Shown here piece by piece: positions 1 to 7,795 of a DNA stretch of 32,034 nt. Both the position numbers and the translations under genes were made by a program. The notes under the pieces are model-generated. The model had not been told where the DNA came from and made no database searches. It saw only the letters and a list, made by a program, of their open reading frames with translations. Source of the DNA: Patescibacteria group bacterium (lineage in GTDB: Bacteria > Patescibacteriota > UBA1384 > UBA12157 > JAENIV01); assembly GCA_023485405.1 (NCBI GenBank), contig JAMCZU010000010.1:1-32034 (forward strand). The letters are read 5' to 3'. Within the stretch, counting starts at the first letter, position 1; the number at the start of each line of letters is the position of its first letter.

Positions 1-526
1 CATCACCTAAAATTGAATGGCCCAAAATATCAATTTGACCACCGGCATCATTAAAATAGTATTCGCGCGTTACCTGCCATCCATTTTTTTCTAAAACAGA
101 GGCAACACAATCACCAATTACCCCACCGCGAGCATTACCAACAGTCAAAGGTCCAGTTGGGTTAGCCGAAATAAATTCCACATCTACTTTTTTATTTTGA
201 CCAATATTGTTTTCGCCATACTTACTACCAATTTTCAAAATTTCGGAAATTTTTTCCAACCAAAAGGGGAGTGACATTTTAAAATTTATAAAACCGGGCT
301 TAGCCACTTCCACTCTTTCAAAGATCTGATTATCTTTAATTTGCCCGACTATCTTATGAGCAATTTCCTCCGGACTATCCCCCAACCTTTTAGCCAAAAT
401 CATCGCAATATTAGTTGAAAAATCGCCAAATTTTTCCGGCGCTTCACTCACATCAAAACTCGACATTTTAATATCTGGATACAATTTCTCGATCGCTTTT
501 TGAATTATTTCTTTTATTTCGTTCAT
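1..526 (-). CDS. argS: Arginyl-tRNA synthetase, 5' part (3' end outside window)
   Basis: Class I aminoacyl-tRNA synthetase that charges tRNA-Arg in the cytoplasm. The ATG is at 526, and the first 175 codons are open to the window edge. Residues 1 to about 85 form the Add1-type N-terminal tRNA-binding domain. The Rossmann catalytic core follows, with the ArgRS signature SANPTGPLTVGNARGG and then YYFNDAGGQID. The HIGH box, usually HVGH in ArgRS, reads TVGN at residues 128-131 (bases 134-145), so both histidines are replaced. The rest of the signature is intact, so I read this as a lineage variant and not decay. A perfect TATAAT lies at 568-573, about 41 bases upstream. Family assignment is firm; the C-terminal anticodon domain cannot be seen. 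Confidence 0.93.
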   Translation of the reverse strand, partial: MNEIKEIIQKAIEKLYPDIKMSSFDVSEAPEKFGDFSTNIAMILAKRLGDSPEEIAHKIVGQIKDNQIFERVEVAKPGFINFKMSLPFWLEKISEILKIGSKYGENNIGQNKKVDVEFISANPTGPLTVGNARGGVIGDCVASVLEKNGWQVTREYYFNDAGGQIDILGHSILGD

Positions 527-567
527 TTTATTTGAAACTTAGTTATTGATATTCTTAAACTTTTTTT

Positions 568-573
568 ATTATA
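568..573 (-). promoter_or_regulatory. -10 box of argS
   Basis: On the minus strand this reads TATAAT, 41 bases before the argS ATG. No good -35 hexamer is visible at 16-18 bp spacing. The palindrome at 613-622 lies about 40 bp upstream of the box, a usual place for an activator or repressor site. Confidence 0.5.
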
Positions 574-597
574 CATTTCTTATCGTCAAAATAAAAC

Positions 598-630
598 TTA
601 CCACCACTTTTTCGCGATCGCGGATTTATT
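598..630. promoter_or_regulatory. CGCGATCGCG palindrome, copy 1 (putative operator)
   Basis: The perfect 10-bp palindrome is at 613-622. On the plus strand ACCACTTTT precedes it and an AT-rich TTATT-containing stretch follows. The same arrangement recurs around copy 2 at 1237-1246, so about 30 bp are conserved between them. The site lies between argS and the PaaX/Cas2-like gene. An operator for that regulator is plausible but unproven. Confidence 0.5.
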
Positions 631-684
631 ACAACAAAATAAACCTGTTAATTTGATGATATTCTTAAACTTCATTCATAAATT

Positions 685-1200
685 TTAATCCGTAGATTTA
701 AGATCAAATATTTTAAGATATTTTTCTTCATTTGTTAACGCTTTAGAAATAAAATAATCTACATTTTCTTCGATATTTAAAATTAACAATAATTCTTCTA
801 AATCAGCCGAAATATCATTGGGTGTAATCCAAACTGATTTTTGAATTGGCTGACATCCCAACAAGCGCAATTTTGTTCGAAATAAATCTCTTGTTTTCTT
901 TTTCTTCTCCACAATATCAAAAGCAATAATTCGCCAGAAACCGTCCCATTCTCCAAATATTCTTTTTTTAATAAGCTTTAATTTACCTTTTGAGGTTGTT
1001 CTTAAAAATCTTTCACCATTTATTTCAATTTCTTCAAGGTATCCCCTATTTTTTAACTCTATTAACGAACGGTAAAAACTGCCTCGATATTTCTTGAACG
1101 ATTTCCCAAATCCTTTATAAGGATACCAAATAGCCGCATTTTCCTTAATAAAACCATCAACAACACCTAAAATTTTTTCAGCCATTGACTTTCGACGCAT
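685..1200 (-). CDS. PaaX/Cas2-like putative transcriptional regulator
   Basis: A 171-residue cytoplasmic protein. Residues 1 to about 75 are basic and look like a winged helix (KYRGSFYRSLIELKNRGYLEE, then a short hairpin ending FLRTTSKGK). Residues about 85-165 resemble the ferredoxin-like fold shared by the PaaX C-terminal region and Cas2: WRIIAFDIVEKKKKTRDLFR, then LGCQPIQKSVWITP. Such proteins are common in CPR genomes and are sometimes annotated as Cas2. No CRISPR array, cas1 or other cas gene is present here, so a DNA-binding regulator is more likely. AAGGGA serves as Shine-Dalgarno for the ATG at 1200; a second ATG, five codons in, is possible. Copies of CGCGATCGCG lie upstream and downstream of the gene, which suggests autoregulation. 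Confidence 0.7.
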   Translation of the reverse strand: MRRKSMAEKILGVVDGFIKENAAIWYPYKGFGKSFKKYRGSFYRSLIELKNRGYLEEIEINGERFLRTTSKGKLKLIKKRIFGEWDGFWRIIAFDIVEKKKKTRDLFRTKLRLLGCQPIQKSVWITPNDISADLEELLLILNIEENVDYFISKALTNEEKYLKIFDLKSTD

Positions 1201-1221
1201 TTAAAAAATCCCTTCTTATAT

Positions 1222-1257
1222 TTGTTACCACTTTTCCGCGATCGCGATATTATTGTA
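1222..1257. promoter_or_regulatory. CGCGATCGCG palindrome, copy 2 (putative operator of the PaaX/Cas2-like gene)
   Basis: The palindrome at 1237-1246 sits about 37 bp upstream of the regulator start codon, where it would overlap the promoter or early leader. TTACCACTTTT precedes it and ATATTATTG follows, closely matching copy 1. This fits an autoregulatory operator, but no binding data can be read from sequence. Confidence 0.5.
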
Positions 1258-1294
1258 ATGAATGAAATATTTATAAAATGTTAAACACTTAATG

Positions 1295-1323
1295 TTGACA
1301 ATGGAAGACTTTTTATGTAAAAT
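1295..1323 (+). promoter_or_regulatory. Consensus sigma-70-type promoter of the 105-aa membrane protein gene
   Basis: TTGACA (1295-1300), a 17-bp spacer, then TAAAAT (1318-1323). Transcription would start near 1330, giving a leader of about 60 nt that ends in a GGAGG Shine-Dalgarno at 1378-1382. This is one of the strongest promoters in the window. Confidence 0.75.
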
Positions 1324-1388
1324 ATAGACATCAAATCAGAGAAAGTCGAATCAGGCAAAGATAGTTAATTCAGATACGGAGGAAAGAA

Positions 1389-1706
1389 ATGTCGAGAGAA
1401 ACGTTGTTTTGGGTGTGGCTAGCAGGATATTTTGTTGCAGGAGTTATCTATGCCGCCATAATTGTACGACTCGGAACACTGTCAGAGTCAGAGGGGCAAT
1501 TTACTCCACCAACCTTACTCACTTTTTCGAGATCTTCTGCTTACACGCCGTTCATAAATGAGAAGTATATCAGCATCTGTTTGCTAGTAATGTTCTGGTT
1601 AGTGGCGCTAGCAATAGACCTCGTTATACTACTAGATTACATTCTTTCTTGTCTAGTTAAGAAGCTAGCACAATTATCAAATTTACGAATTCACCCACCG
1701 GCCTGA
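1389..1706 (+). CDS. Hypothetical two-helix membrane protein (105 aa)
   Basis: I do not recognise the family. Two hydrophobic segments are clear: about residues 5-26 (WVWLAGYFVAGVIYAAIIV) and 60-87 (ISICLLVMFWLVALAIDLV). Between them is a polar loop of about 30 residues, and a short basic tail follows. It is probably an integral membrane protein. GGAGG lies seven bases before the ATG. The gene is a self-contained unit with a consensus promoter upstream and an intrinsic terminator whose hairpin loop contains the TGA stop. It runs against the surrounding minus-strand genes, which suggests an independently acquired cassette. Confidence 0.65.
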   Translation: MSRETLFWVWLAGYFVAGVIYAAIIVRLGTLSESEGQFTPPTLLTFSRSSAYTPFINEKYISICLLVMFWLVALAIDLVILLDYILSCLVKKLAQLSNLRIHPPA

Positions 1707-1726
1707 CGGCCGGTTTTCATTTTTTA
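1697..1726 (+). terminator. Intrinsic terminator containing a stop codon in its loop
   Basis: A 7-bp perfect stem (ACCGGCC with GGCCGGT, 1697-1703 and 1708-1714) has the loop TGAC and is followed by a T-rich tail. The TGA stop of the 105-aa gene starts in the loop. The T tail overlaps the last codons of the convergent tyrS gene, so the two genes share about ten bases of spacing. Confidence 0.8.
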
Positions 1727-2895
1727 ATTTTTAGAAAATTTCTTTTACCAACTTTTATGATCATTCCCTCTTTAGTCTCAATCATCTCTTTCGGATCAGT
1801 ATTTTTTTCAAAGTTAATTTCCACACTCCCCTGCTCGATTAAACGACGTGCTTGAGTTTTTGAAGAAGCCATTTTAACATCTACCAATAAGTCTTCTAGT
1901 GCAATTTTATTTTTGGTAATTTTTTTAGTTTGAATTTCCGAAGGTTTCCCGTGTTTACTAAAAACTTGATCAAATTCTTGTGAGGCTTTTTCGGCTTCCT
2001 CGGCTGTATAATAAGTTTCAACAATAACTTTACCAAGCTCCGCTTTAATATCACGGGGATTCTTGCCTTCCTTTAATTCTTTTTTAATTAATTCTAAAGC
2101 CTCTATCGTCACATCGGTACAAAGCTCATAATAATGCATAATCAAATTATCTGGAATAGACATAATTTTGCCATACATTTCCTCTGGAGTATCGTTAATA
2201 GCGATGTAATTTCCAAGCGACTTTGACATTTTTTCCTTACCATCCAAACCAATCAGATAATTCATCATTAAAATGTCTTGCTCTTTTTGGTTATATGCTT
2301 TTTGTAACTGCCTACCCATCAAAAGATTAAATTTTTGATCCGCTCCCCCTAACTCAATATCAGCTCTGACCGCCACCGAATCATAACCTTGTAAAAGCGG
2401 ATAAATTACTTCGTGAAAATAAAAAGGCTGTTTTTTTTCTAACCTTTTTTTAAAAGTTTCATGTTCAACCACTTGAGTAACCGATACTTTAGACATCAAT
2501 TCGATATTTTTTTCTAAATCAAATTTTTCGTACCATTCACTTTGCAAATGAATTTCAGTTTTTTCTTTATCTAAAATCTTAAAAGCTTGAGCGAAAAATT
2601 CCTCAGCATTTTTTTTAATATCATCTTTAGAGACTCTTTCACGAGTTTTATCTTTGCCAGACGGGTCACCAATTCTGGCCGTATAATCACCAATAATAAA
2701 AACCGCAATATGGCCCAAATCTTGAAAAGCTTTAAGTTTTCTAATCGGCGCGGCATGACCTAAATGAATATCTGGTTTATTAGGATCAATACCATATTTA
2801 ACACGAAGCTTTTTTCCTAATTTCAACTTTTCTTTAAGAGAGGATTCGACAATAATTTCATTCACTCCTCGTGATAATAATTCGTCAATAGTCAT
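1717..2895 (-). CDS. tyrS: Tyrosyl-tRNA synthetase
   Basis: Class I synthetase that charges tRNA-Tyr; at 392 residues it is near the usual length. The HIGH motif is HLGH at residues 44-47 within GIDPNKPDIHLGHAAP, and KMSKS is at 222-226. The tyrosine-binding region includes ADIELGGADQKFNLLMGR. A C-terminal S4 RNA-binding domain (about residues 330-392) contains KTQARRLIEQGSVEIN. The PNKPDIHLGH form resembles the TyrZ-type subfamily more than E. coli TyrS. AGGAG precedes the ATG. The gene is divergent from the penicillin-binding protein gene, and the two promoters overlap in a gap of about 70 bp. Confidence 0.96.
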   Translation of the reverse strand: MTIDELLSRGVNEIIVESSLKEKLKLGKKLRVKYGIDPNKPDIHLGHAAPIRKLKAFQDLGHIAVFIIGDYTARIGDPSGKDKTRERVSKDDIKKNAEEFFAQAFKILDKEKTEIHLQSEWYEKFDLEKNIELMSKVSVTQVVEHETFKKRLEKKQPFYFHEVIYPLLQGYDSVAVRADIELGGADQKFNLLMGRQLQKAYNQKEQDILMMNYLIGLDGKEKMSKSLGNYIAINDTPEEMYGKIMSIPDNLIMHYYELCTDVTIEALELIKKELKEGKNPRDIKAELGKVIVETYYTAEEAEKASQEFDQVFSKHGKPSEIQTKKITKNKIALEDLLVDVKMASSKTQARRLIEQGSVEINFEKNTDPKEMIETKEGMIIKVGKRNFLKIKK

Positions 2896-2915
2896 CTTTC
2901 TCCTTTACACCTTCT

Positions 2916-2945
2916 ATTTTAACGCGTCTGGTGGTAAAATGTAAA
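2916..2945. promoter_or_regulatory. Overlapping divergent promoters of tyrS and the class A PBP gene
   Basis: For tyrS (minus strand): TTTACA at 2940-2945, an 18-bp spacer, TAAAAT at 2916-2921. For the PBP gene (plus strand): an extended -10 with TG at 2932-2933 and TAAAAT at 2935-2940. The -35 of one promoter overlaps the -10 of the other, so polymerase binding should be mutually exclusive. The plus-strand -10 covers the GTG at 2931, which rules that codon out as the PBP start. Confidence 0.55.
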
Positions 2946-2963
2946 GGAAAGGAAAGACTTTTA

Positions 2964-5519
2964 ATGAGTTTAAAACAAATTTTTACTTTTCATCACAATC
3001 CACTTAATATCAAACAAATATTCAATAAAGAACGATTTACTAAACGAAAAATCAAAATTTGGTCTTTAAGAGTTCTTCTGGGTCTTGTTTTGTTTGTTTT
3101 AGTGCTTTTTGCTTGGTATGCCAAAGATTTACCCACTCCAGGAAAAATTAAAGAGCGTCAATCTGCCGCTGCGACTCAAATTTACGATCGAAATGGCAAA
3201 CAATTATACGCCATTCATGGCGACACTAAAAGAATTATGGTTGGTTCTGCTGACATACCTGAAGTAGCCAAACAAGCCACCATTACAGCCGAGGATCGCA
3301 CTTTTTACAAACATCATGGCTTAAACATCAAGGGCATCTTAAGAGCAATGTATTACAATATTATCCATAAAAATAATTATCTTTCCGGCGGCTCAACGAT
3401 CACCCAACAGTTTGTTAAAAATGCTTTACTTGATCCCCGAAAAACCATTACTCGAAAAATCAAAGAACTGATCTTAACAATCGAAATCGAAATCATGTAT
3501 AACAAAGATGAAATTCTAACAATGTACCTTAATGAAATTCCTTATGGTTCAAATGCTTACGGGATTGAAGCCGCTTCCGAGTCATTTTTGGGTAAAAAAG
3601 CGAAAGACTTGGATTTAGCAGAAGCCGCCACTTTGGCCGCGCTGCCTCAAAGACCAAGTTATTATTCTCCTTACGGCATTCATCCAGACAAACGCGAGGC
3701 TCGGGTTAACTGGATTTTAGACTCAATGGCTGATCTTGGTTATATCTCAAGAGACGATGCCAACAAGGCCAAAACGGAAGCAAAAAATATTAAATTTATC
3801 CCGAAAAAAGAAGATATTAGTGCGCCACATTTTGTGATGTATATCAAAGATTTATTAGTTGATAAATTTGGTGAGCAAGCAGTTGAAGAAGGTGGTTACA
3901 AAGTTACGACCACTCTTGACGGCGATCTACAAAAAAAGGCTGAAGAAGCCGTGTCATCTGGAGCGGCTAAAAGATTCGACGGTATCAACGCTTCCAATGC
4001 CTCGCTGGTTGCTATTGATCCAAAAAATGGCCAAGTTTTAGCGATGGTTGGCTCAGTTGATTATTTTAATAATGCCATTGACGGCCAGGTTAATGTTGCC
4101 ATTGCCGAACGACAACCAGGATCTGCTTTTAAACCAATTGTTTATGCGACTGCATTTAAGAAAGAATATAATCCGGCCTATACTTTATGGGATGTCACTA
4201 CTGATTTCGGCAATTACACTCCTAAAAACTATGATGGCACTACCCATGGACCAGTAAGTATGAGAAAAGCATTGGCTGGCTCACTCAATATTCCAGCCGT
4301 TAAAACCCTTTATCTTGCTGGAATGGATAATGTTTTAGACCAGGCTCATCAAATGGGCATTACAACCCTAAATGATAAAAATCGTTATGGTCTTTCCTTA
4401 GTTTTAGGTGGAGGTGAAGTAAAACTTTTAGATTTAACTACGACTTATGGTGTTTTTGCTAATTCCGGAACACTGGCTCCGACTACCCCATTTTTAAAGA
4501 TTGTTGACTCCAAAGGTAAAGTTTTAGAAGAATATAAAGAAGAAAAAGATAACGTCCTAGATCCACAAGTTGCTTACGAAATATCTTCTGTCTTGTCGGA
4601 TAACAGCGCTCGCTCATATGTTTTTGGCTCCAATTCTGCCCTGAATTTTAGTGATCGAATGGTCGCCGTTAAAACTGGGACCACTTCTGAGTACCGTGAT
4701 GCTTGGACTGTCGGTTACACTCCTCAAATTGTTGCTGGTGTTTGGGTAGGAAATAATGACAATAGCCCAATGACTGCAGGGGCTGCTGGCGCCATGGCCG
4801 CCGCTCCGATCTGGCATGATTTTATGGCTAAAGCTTTAGCCGATAAACCCGCTGAAGATTTTGCTGCTCCCCAAGGCGTTCAAGAATTTACAGTTGATAA
4901 GTATACTAATAAATTACCTTCTGGCGGTGAAACAATTACTGATATCTTTGCCAGTTGGCAAATTCCTAAAGACCACTCTAATGATGTTGGTACAGTTAGA
5001 ATTGACAAATATACCGGGCACTTGGCAACTGACGACTGTCCTGATCAATTTGTCGAAGAAAAAACTGTCACCGATATTCATTCTGAACAACCCGATAACC
5101 CGGCTTGGGAACAACCAGTAAGGGCTTGGGCTGCCTCAATGGGATTACTTTCTGGCAGCGCACCCGAAGGAGACAAAACTTGTGCGGCTTTAGATAATAA
5201 AACCTCGATTAAAATAAAGAGCCCTGCCAATAGCAGCACAGTTTCCGGTACTTTTACGATTTCCGCTGATGTATCCTCTAACATTGGGATTAAAAAAGTT
5301 GATTTTCTAATTGACGATGTAGCCATTGGCACCGATACAAGCGCACCTTATTCTATCTCCTATAATGCTAACAGTCTGTCAGCTGGGAAACATCGAATCT
5401 CTGTCACCGTCACTGACCAAAGTAATCTTACTTCTTCAGATTCGATTGTGGTTACTAAAAATGGCGGTACACCAACACCAGTTAGCAAAATTACCCCAAC
5501 ACCAACTCCTACTCCTTAA
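2964..5519 (+). CDS. Bifunctional class A penicillin-binding protein (PBP1A-like) with C-terminal Ig-like domain
   Basis: Polymerises lipid II and cross-links glycan strands on the outer face of the membrane. I chose the ATG at 2964 because AGGAAAGG precedes it and the in-frame GTG at 2931 lies in the promoter, giving 851 residues. A single membrane anchor spans about 34-52. The GT51 glycosyltransferase follows, with catalytic Glu near 110 in EDRTFYKHHG, then GGSTITQQFVKN and EIPYG. The transpeptidase has SAFK (Ser near 387), SLN near 440 and KTGTT near 570, so all catalytic motifs are present. An Ig-like domain comes next (from about 755: SPANSSTVSGTFTISADV, later VDFLIDD and AGKHRISVTVTD). 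The protein ends in a Thr-Pro repeat tail, perhaps a wall-spanning linker. It stands alone, convergent with the PIN-TRAM gene. Confidence 0.93.
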   Translation: MSLKQIFTFHHNPLNIKQIFNKERFTKRKIKIWSLRVLLGLVLFVLVLFAWYAKDLPTPGKIKERQSAAATQIYDRNGKQLYAIHGDTKRIMVGSADIPEVAKQATITAEDRTFYKHHGLNIKGILRAMYYNIIHKNNYLSGGSTITQQFVKNALLDPRKTITRKIKELILTIEIEIMYNKDEILTMYLNEIPYGSNAYGIEAASESFLGKKAKDLDLAEAATLAALPQRPSYYSPYGIHPDKREARVNWILDSMADLGYISRDDANKAKTEAKNIKFIPKKEDISAPHFVMYIKDLLVDKFGEQAVEEGGYKVTTTLDGDLQKKAEEAVSSGAAKRFDGINASNASLVAIDPKNGQVLAMVGSVDYFNNAIDGQVNVAIAERQPGSAFKPIVYATAFKKEYNPAYTLWDVTTDFGNYTPKNYDGTTHGPVSMRKALAGSLNIPAVKTLYLAGMDNVLDQAHQMGITTLNDKNRYGLSLVLGGGEVKLLDLTTTYGVFANSGTLAPTTPFLKIVDSKGKVLEEYKEEKDNVLDPQVAYEISSVLSDNSARSYVFGSNSALNFSDRMVAVKTGTTSEYRDAWTVGYTPQIVAGVWVGNNDNSPMTAGAAGAMAAAPIWHDFMAKALADKPAEDFAAPQGVQEFTVDKYTNKLPSGGETITDIFASWQIPKDHSNDVGTVRIDKYTGHLATDDCPDQFVEEKTVTDIHSEQPDNPAWEQPVRAWAASMGLLSGSAPEGDKTCAALDNKTSIKIKSPANSSTVSGTFTISADVSSNIGIKKVDFLIDDVAIGTDTSAPYSISYNANSLSAGKHRISVTVTDQSNLTSSDSIVVTKNGGTPTPVSKITPTPTPTP

Positions 5520-5521
5520 AC

Positions 5522-6478
5522 TTAATAGTTTTTTCGAGTACTACTTCGACGAGGTTGGACAAAAATCATTTTGCCCGCCACGGTATGATAAATGCGAACG
5601 ACCTCAGAACGAACTTCTTTGCCCACTAAATTTTCACCGCCCTCAACCACAATCATTGTACCATCTGGTAAATACCCCACTCCTTGACCTGATTCTTTAC
5701 CTTTTTGGATAATCTTTACCAAGATTTCTTCACCAGGAATAAGTGAAGGTTTTAAGCTTTCAGCCAATTCATTTACATTTAAAACTTCAACTTTCTGAAT
5801 CTTGGCAATACGATTTAAATTATAATCAACGGTGATAATTTTGGCTTTTCTTTTTTTGGCCACTTTAATTAACCTTAGATCAACCGGTTCTTTGCCACCC
5901 TCAAAATCATCAATAATTTCTAAAGGAATTTTTGGATTATGCTGCATTTTGTCTAGTGATTCCATTCCGCGACGACCTTTAGCACGACGCAGTGAATCAT
6001 CGGAATCAGCGATATTTTGAAGTTCTACTAAAACAAACTGCGGAATCAAGATTTTCCCTAGAATAAAACCACTTTGAGCAATTTGTTCTAAACGACCATC
6101 AATTAAAGACGATGTGTCTACTACAATTTGATTTTCACCTAGTTCTTGAGAAGCACCAAAAATTTTTGACATAATTTTATGAAAAAAATCGGAGGCAGGT
6201 TTGGCCTGAGCAATAAATAAATCTAAAGTCGCTACTGTAATAAAAACATCAACAATCATTGGCACCCAAGTACCATACGGGCCAGGTAATTTCGATAAAG
6301 GTATCGCTACTTGAGAACCAATTAGTAATCCAATAATCACCCCTAGCAATCCCATGAAAAAATAAGGAAAAGAAATTTTCAGTAGCCGTCGGGTGAGAAA
6401 AAGTAAGGCAATAGCGACAATTAAAACGATCAAAAAAATTGTCACATTAGTTTGTTCGACATTATTGATATTAAACAC
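5522..6478 (-). CDS. Membrane-anchored PIN-TRAM domain protein (YacL-like)
   Basis: A 318-residue protein of the PIN-TRAM family that includes B. subtilis YacL. Hydrophobic segments lie at about 12-29, 38-55 and 71-91. A PIN nuclease-like domain begins near 118 (QIVVDTSSLIDGR, with acidic residues at 121 and 127) and includes a later acidic site in TVDYNLNRIA. A TRAM RNA-binding domain occupies about 250-312 (GEEILVKIIQKGKESGQGVGYLPDGTMIVVEGG). Its start overlaps the end of radA by 8 bases, so the two are translationally coupled. The same neighbourhood exists in Firmicutes (radA, disA, yacL), here without disA. The in vivo role of the family is poorly known; an RNase or RNA-binding role is inferred. 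Confidence 0.9.
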   Translation of the reverse strand: MFNINNVEQTNVTIFLIVLIVAIALLFLTRRLLKISFPYFFMGLLGVIIGLLIGSQVAIPLSKLPGPYGTWVPMIVDVFITVATLDLFIAQAKPASDFFHKIMSKIFGASQELGENQIVVDTSSLIDGRLEQIAQSGFILGKILIPQFVLVELQNIADSDDSLRRAKGRRGMESLDKMQHNPKIPLEIIDDFEGGKEPVDLRLIKVAKKRKAKIITVDYNLNRIAKIQKVEVLNVNELAESLKPSLIPGEEILVKIIQKGKESGQGVGYLPDGTMIVVEGGENLVGKEVRSEVVRIYHTVAGKMIFVQPRRSSTRKNY

Positions 6479-7766
6479 AATACCTCCTTATAACTTCTAA
6501 AATTGTTTTTTCTTTAATAAATTTATTAAAACCTAGCCTCTCGGCTTCAGCCTTGCGTTTATCTTCTCGTAAGACTCTTCGAATCTCACCCGAAAGCCCC
6601 AACTCGCCGAAAGCACAGAGTTTTGGATCAACCACTTTACCACGAGCGGCGCTGGCAATGGCTAAAACTACCGCTAAATCAACTGCTGGCTCAATAATTT
6701 TAACACCACCAACAATATTAATAAAGACATCCTGATTAGCAAGATTAATCCCTGCTTTTTTTTGCATGACTGCAATAAGTAATTGCAAGCGATTTAAATC
6801 AAAGCCAGAAGTTCTCCGTTGCGGATAACCAAAAACCGTTGTTGTCGTTAATGCCTGCACTTCAACCAATAAAGAACGACTACCTTCAATGGTGGCTGTA
6901 ACCACTGTACCTGGCGTATTGCTCAAACGCTCGGCTAAAAATAATTTCGAAGGATTTTTTACTTCCACCAATCCTTTTTCTGTCATTTCGAAAATACCAA
7001 TTTCATCAGTTGTTCCAAATCGATTTTTGACCCCTCGTAAAATACGGTGCTGGTGAAAACGCTCCCCTTCTAAATACAAAACCGCGTCAACTAAATGTTC
7101 TAAAGTTCGAGGTCCTGCCACCGCACCATCTTTAGTCACATGACCTACTAATATGACGGCCGTTGATGTACTTTTTGCTAACTGTTGCAATTTCATTGCG
7201 CAAACTTTAACTTGAGCAATTGAGCCAGCCACTGTTGGAAGATTTTCCAAATAAACAGTTTGGATAGAATCAATAATCACCAAATCAGGTTTTTCTGCTT
7301 GAACTTTCTTAGAAATCATTTCAATATTTGTCTCGGTATAAAGTTTGAGATTTTTTGTTTTGAGATTAAGTCGTTCAAAACGTAATTTTATTTGTTCCAG
7401 GGACTCTTCGCCAGAAACATACAAAACATTTTTTAAAACTGCGGAAATTTGTAAAAGTAACGTTGATTTACCAATACCCGGATCACCGCCTAAAATAAAA
7501 ATTGATCCCGGCACAATACCACCACCCAAAACTCGATCGAATTCATTCATACCAGTTGGAATTCTAACAAAATTTTTAATATTAATTTTCGAAAGTTCAG
7601 TTACTTCTGCTTGGCTTGTAACTAAAAAATCAGATCTGGCACTTTCTTTAGACGATCGCATTTCTCGCAACGTATTCCAATTACCGCAACCGTCACATCG
7701 GCCTTGCCATTTTAAATATTCTTGTCCACAATCAGAACAAACAAAAATAATTTGTTCATTAGTCAT
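6471..7766 (-). CDS. radA: DNA repair protein RadA (Sms)
   Basis: RecA-like ATPase that helps process recombination intermediates; 431 residues. It has the N-terminal C4 zinc finger (Cys 10, 13, 24 and 27), Walker A at 94-102 (GDPGIGKST), Walker B near LVIIDSIQT, the RadA-specific KNRFG motif (GVKNRFGTTDEIG), and a C-terminal Lon-protease-like domain (INIVGGVKIIEPAVDLAV, then FGELGLSGEIRRV). An extended -10 (TGG then TATGAT, 7776-7784) lies only 9 bases before the ATG, so the message should be almost leaderless. It is transcribed with the PIN-TRAM gene. Confidence 0.97.
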   Translation of the reverse strand: MTNEQIIFVCSDCGQEYLKWQGRCDGCGNWNTLREMRSSKESARSDFLVTSQAEVTELSKINIKNFVRIPTGMNEFDRVLGGGIVPGSIFILGGDPGIGKSTLLLQISAVLKNVLYVSGEESLEQIKLRFERLNLKTKNLKLYTETNIEMISKKVQAEKPDLVIIDSIQTVYLENLPTVAGSIAQVKVCAMKLQQLAKSTSTAVILVGHVTKDGAVAGPRTLEHLVDAVLYLEGERFHQHRILRGVKNRFGTTDEIGIFEMTEKGLVEVKNPSKLFLAERLSNTPGTVVTATIEGSRSLLVEVQALTTTTVFGYPQRRTSGFDLNRLQLLIAVMQKKAGINLANQDVFINIVGGVKIIEPAVDLAVVLAIASAARGKVVDPKLCAFGELGLSGEIRRVLREDKRKAEAERLGFNKFIKEKTILEVIRRYCV

Positions 7767-7775
7767 AGTGACCTA

Positions 7776-7784
7776 ATCATACCA
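7776..7784 (-). promoter_or_regulatory. Extended -10 promoter of radA
   Basis: On the minus strand TGG is followed by TATGAT. It ends 9 bases before the radA ATG, so the transcript would start about 2-3 bases before the coding sequence. No Shine-Dalgarno fits between. Confidence 0.5.
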
Positions 7785-7795
7785 AACCTTTTGAT

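Larger units (their letters stand above)
547..672. repeat. 16-bp direct repeat flanking a palindrome upstream of argS
   Basis: The sequence TGATATTCTTAAACTT occurs at 547-562, in the argS 5' leader, and again at 657-672, just past the stop of the PaaX/Cas2-like gene. The 94 bases between the copies contain the CGCGATCGCG palindrome at 613-622. A second palindrome copy lies on the far side of the regulator gene, so the order is repeat, palindrome, repeat, gene, palindrome. A tandem duplication or insertion that brought in the regulator would explain this. The repeat is seen directly; its origin is inferred. Confidence 0.7.

Noticed and set aside
685-1200. Cas2 nuclease of a CRISPR system
   Set aside because: There is no repeat-spacer array and no cas1 or effector gene in the window, and the protein has an extra winged-helix-like N-terminus, which fits a PaaX-type regulator better.
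2931-2963. In-frame upstream GTG start for the class A PBP
   Set aside because: The GTG overlaps the extended -10 box (TGG-TAAAAT), while the ATG at 2964 has a purine-rich Shine-Dalgarno.
5326-5712. 128-codon plus-strand open frame at the PBP/PIN-TRAM junction
   Set aside because: It is in another frame of the PBP gene and then antisense to the PIN-TRAM gene; the composition is low-complexity and unlike a protein.
7345-7776. 143-codon plus-strand open frame antisense to radA
   Set aside because: It is fully antisense to the conserved RadA zinc finger and Walker regions, with no promoter or Shine-Dalgarno.
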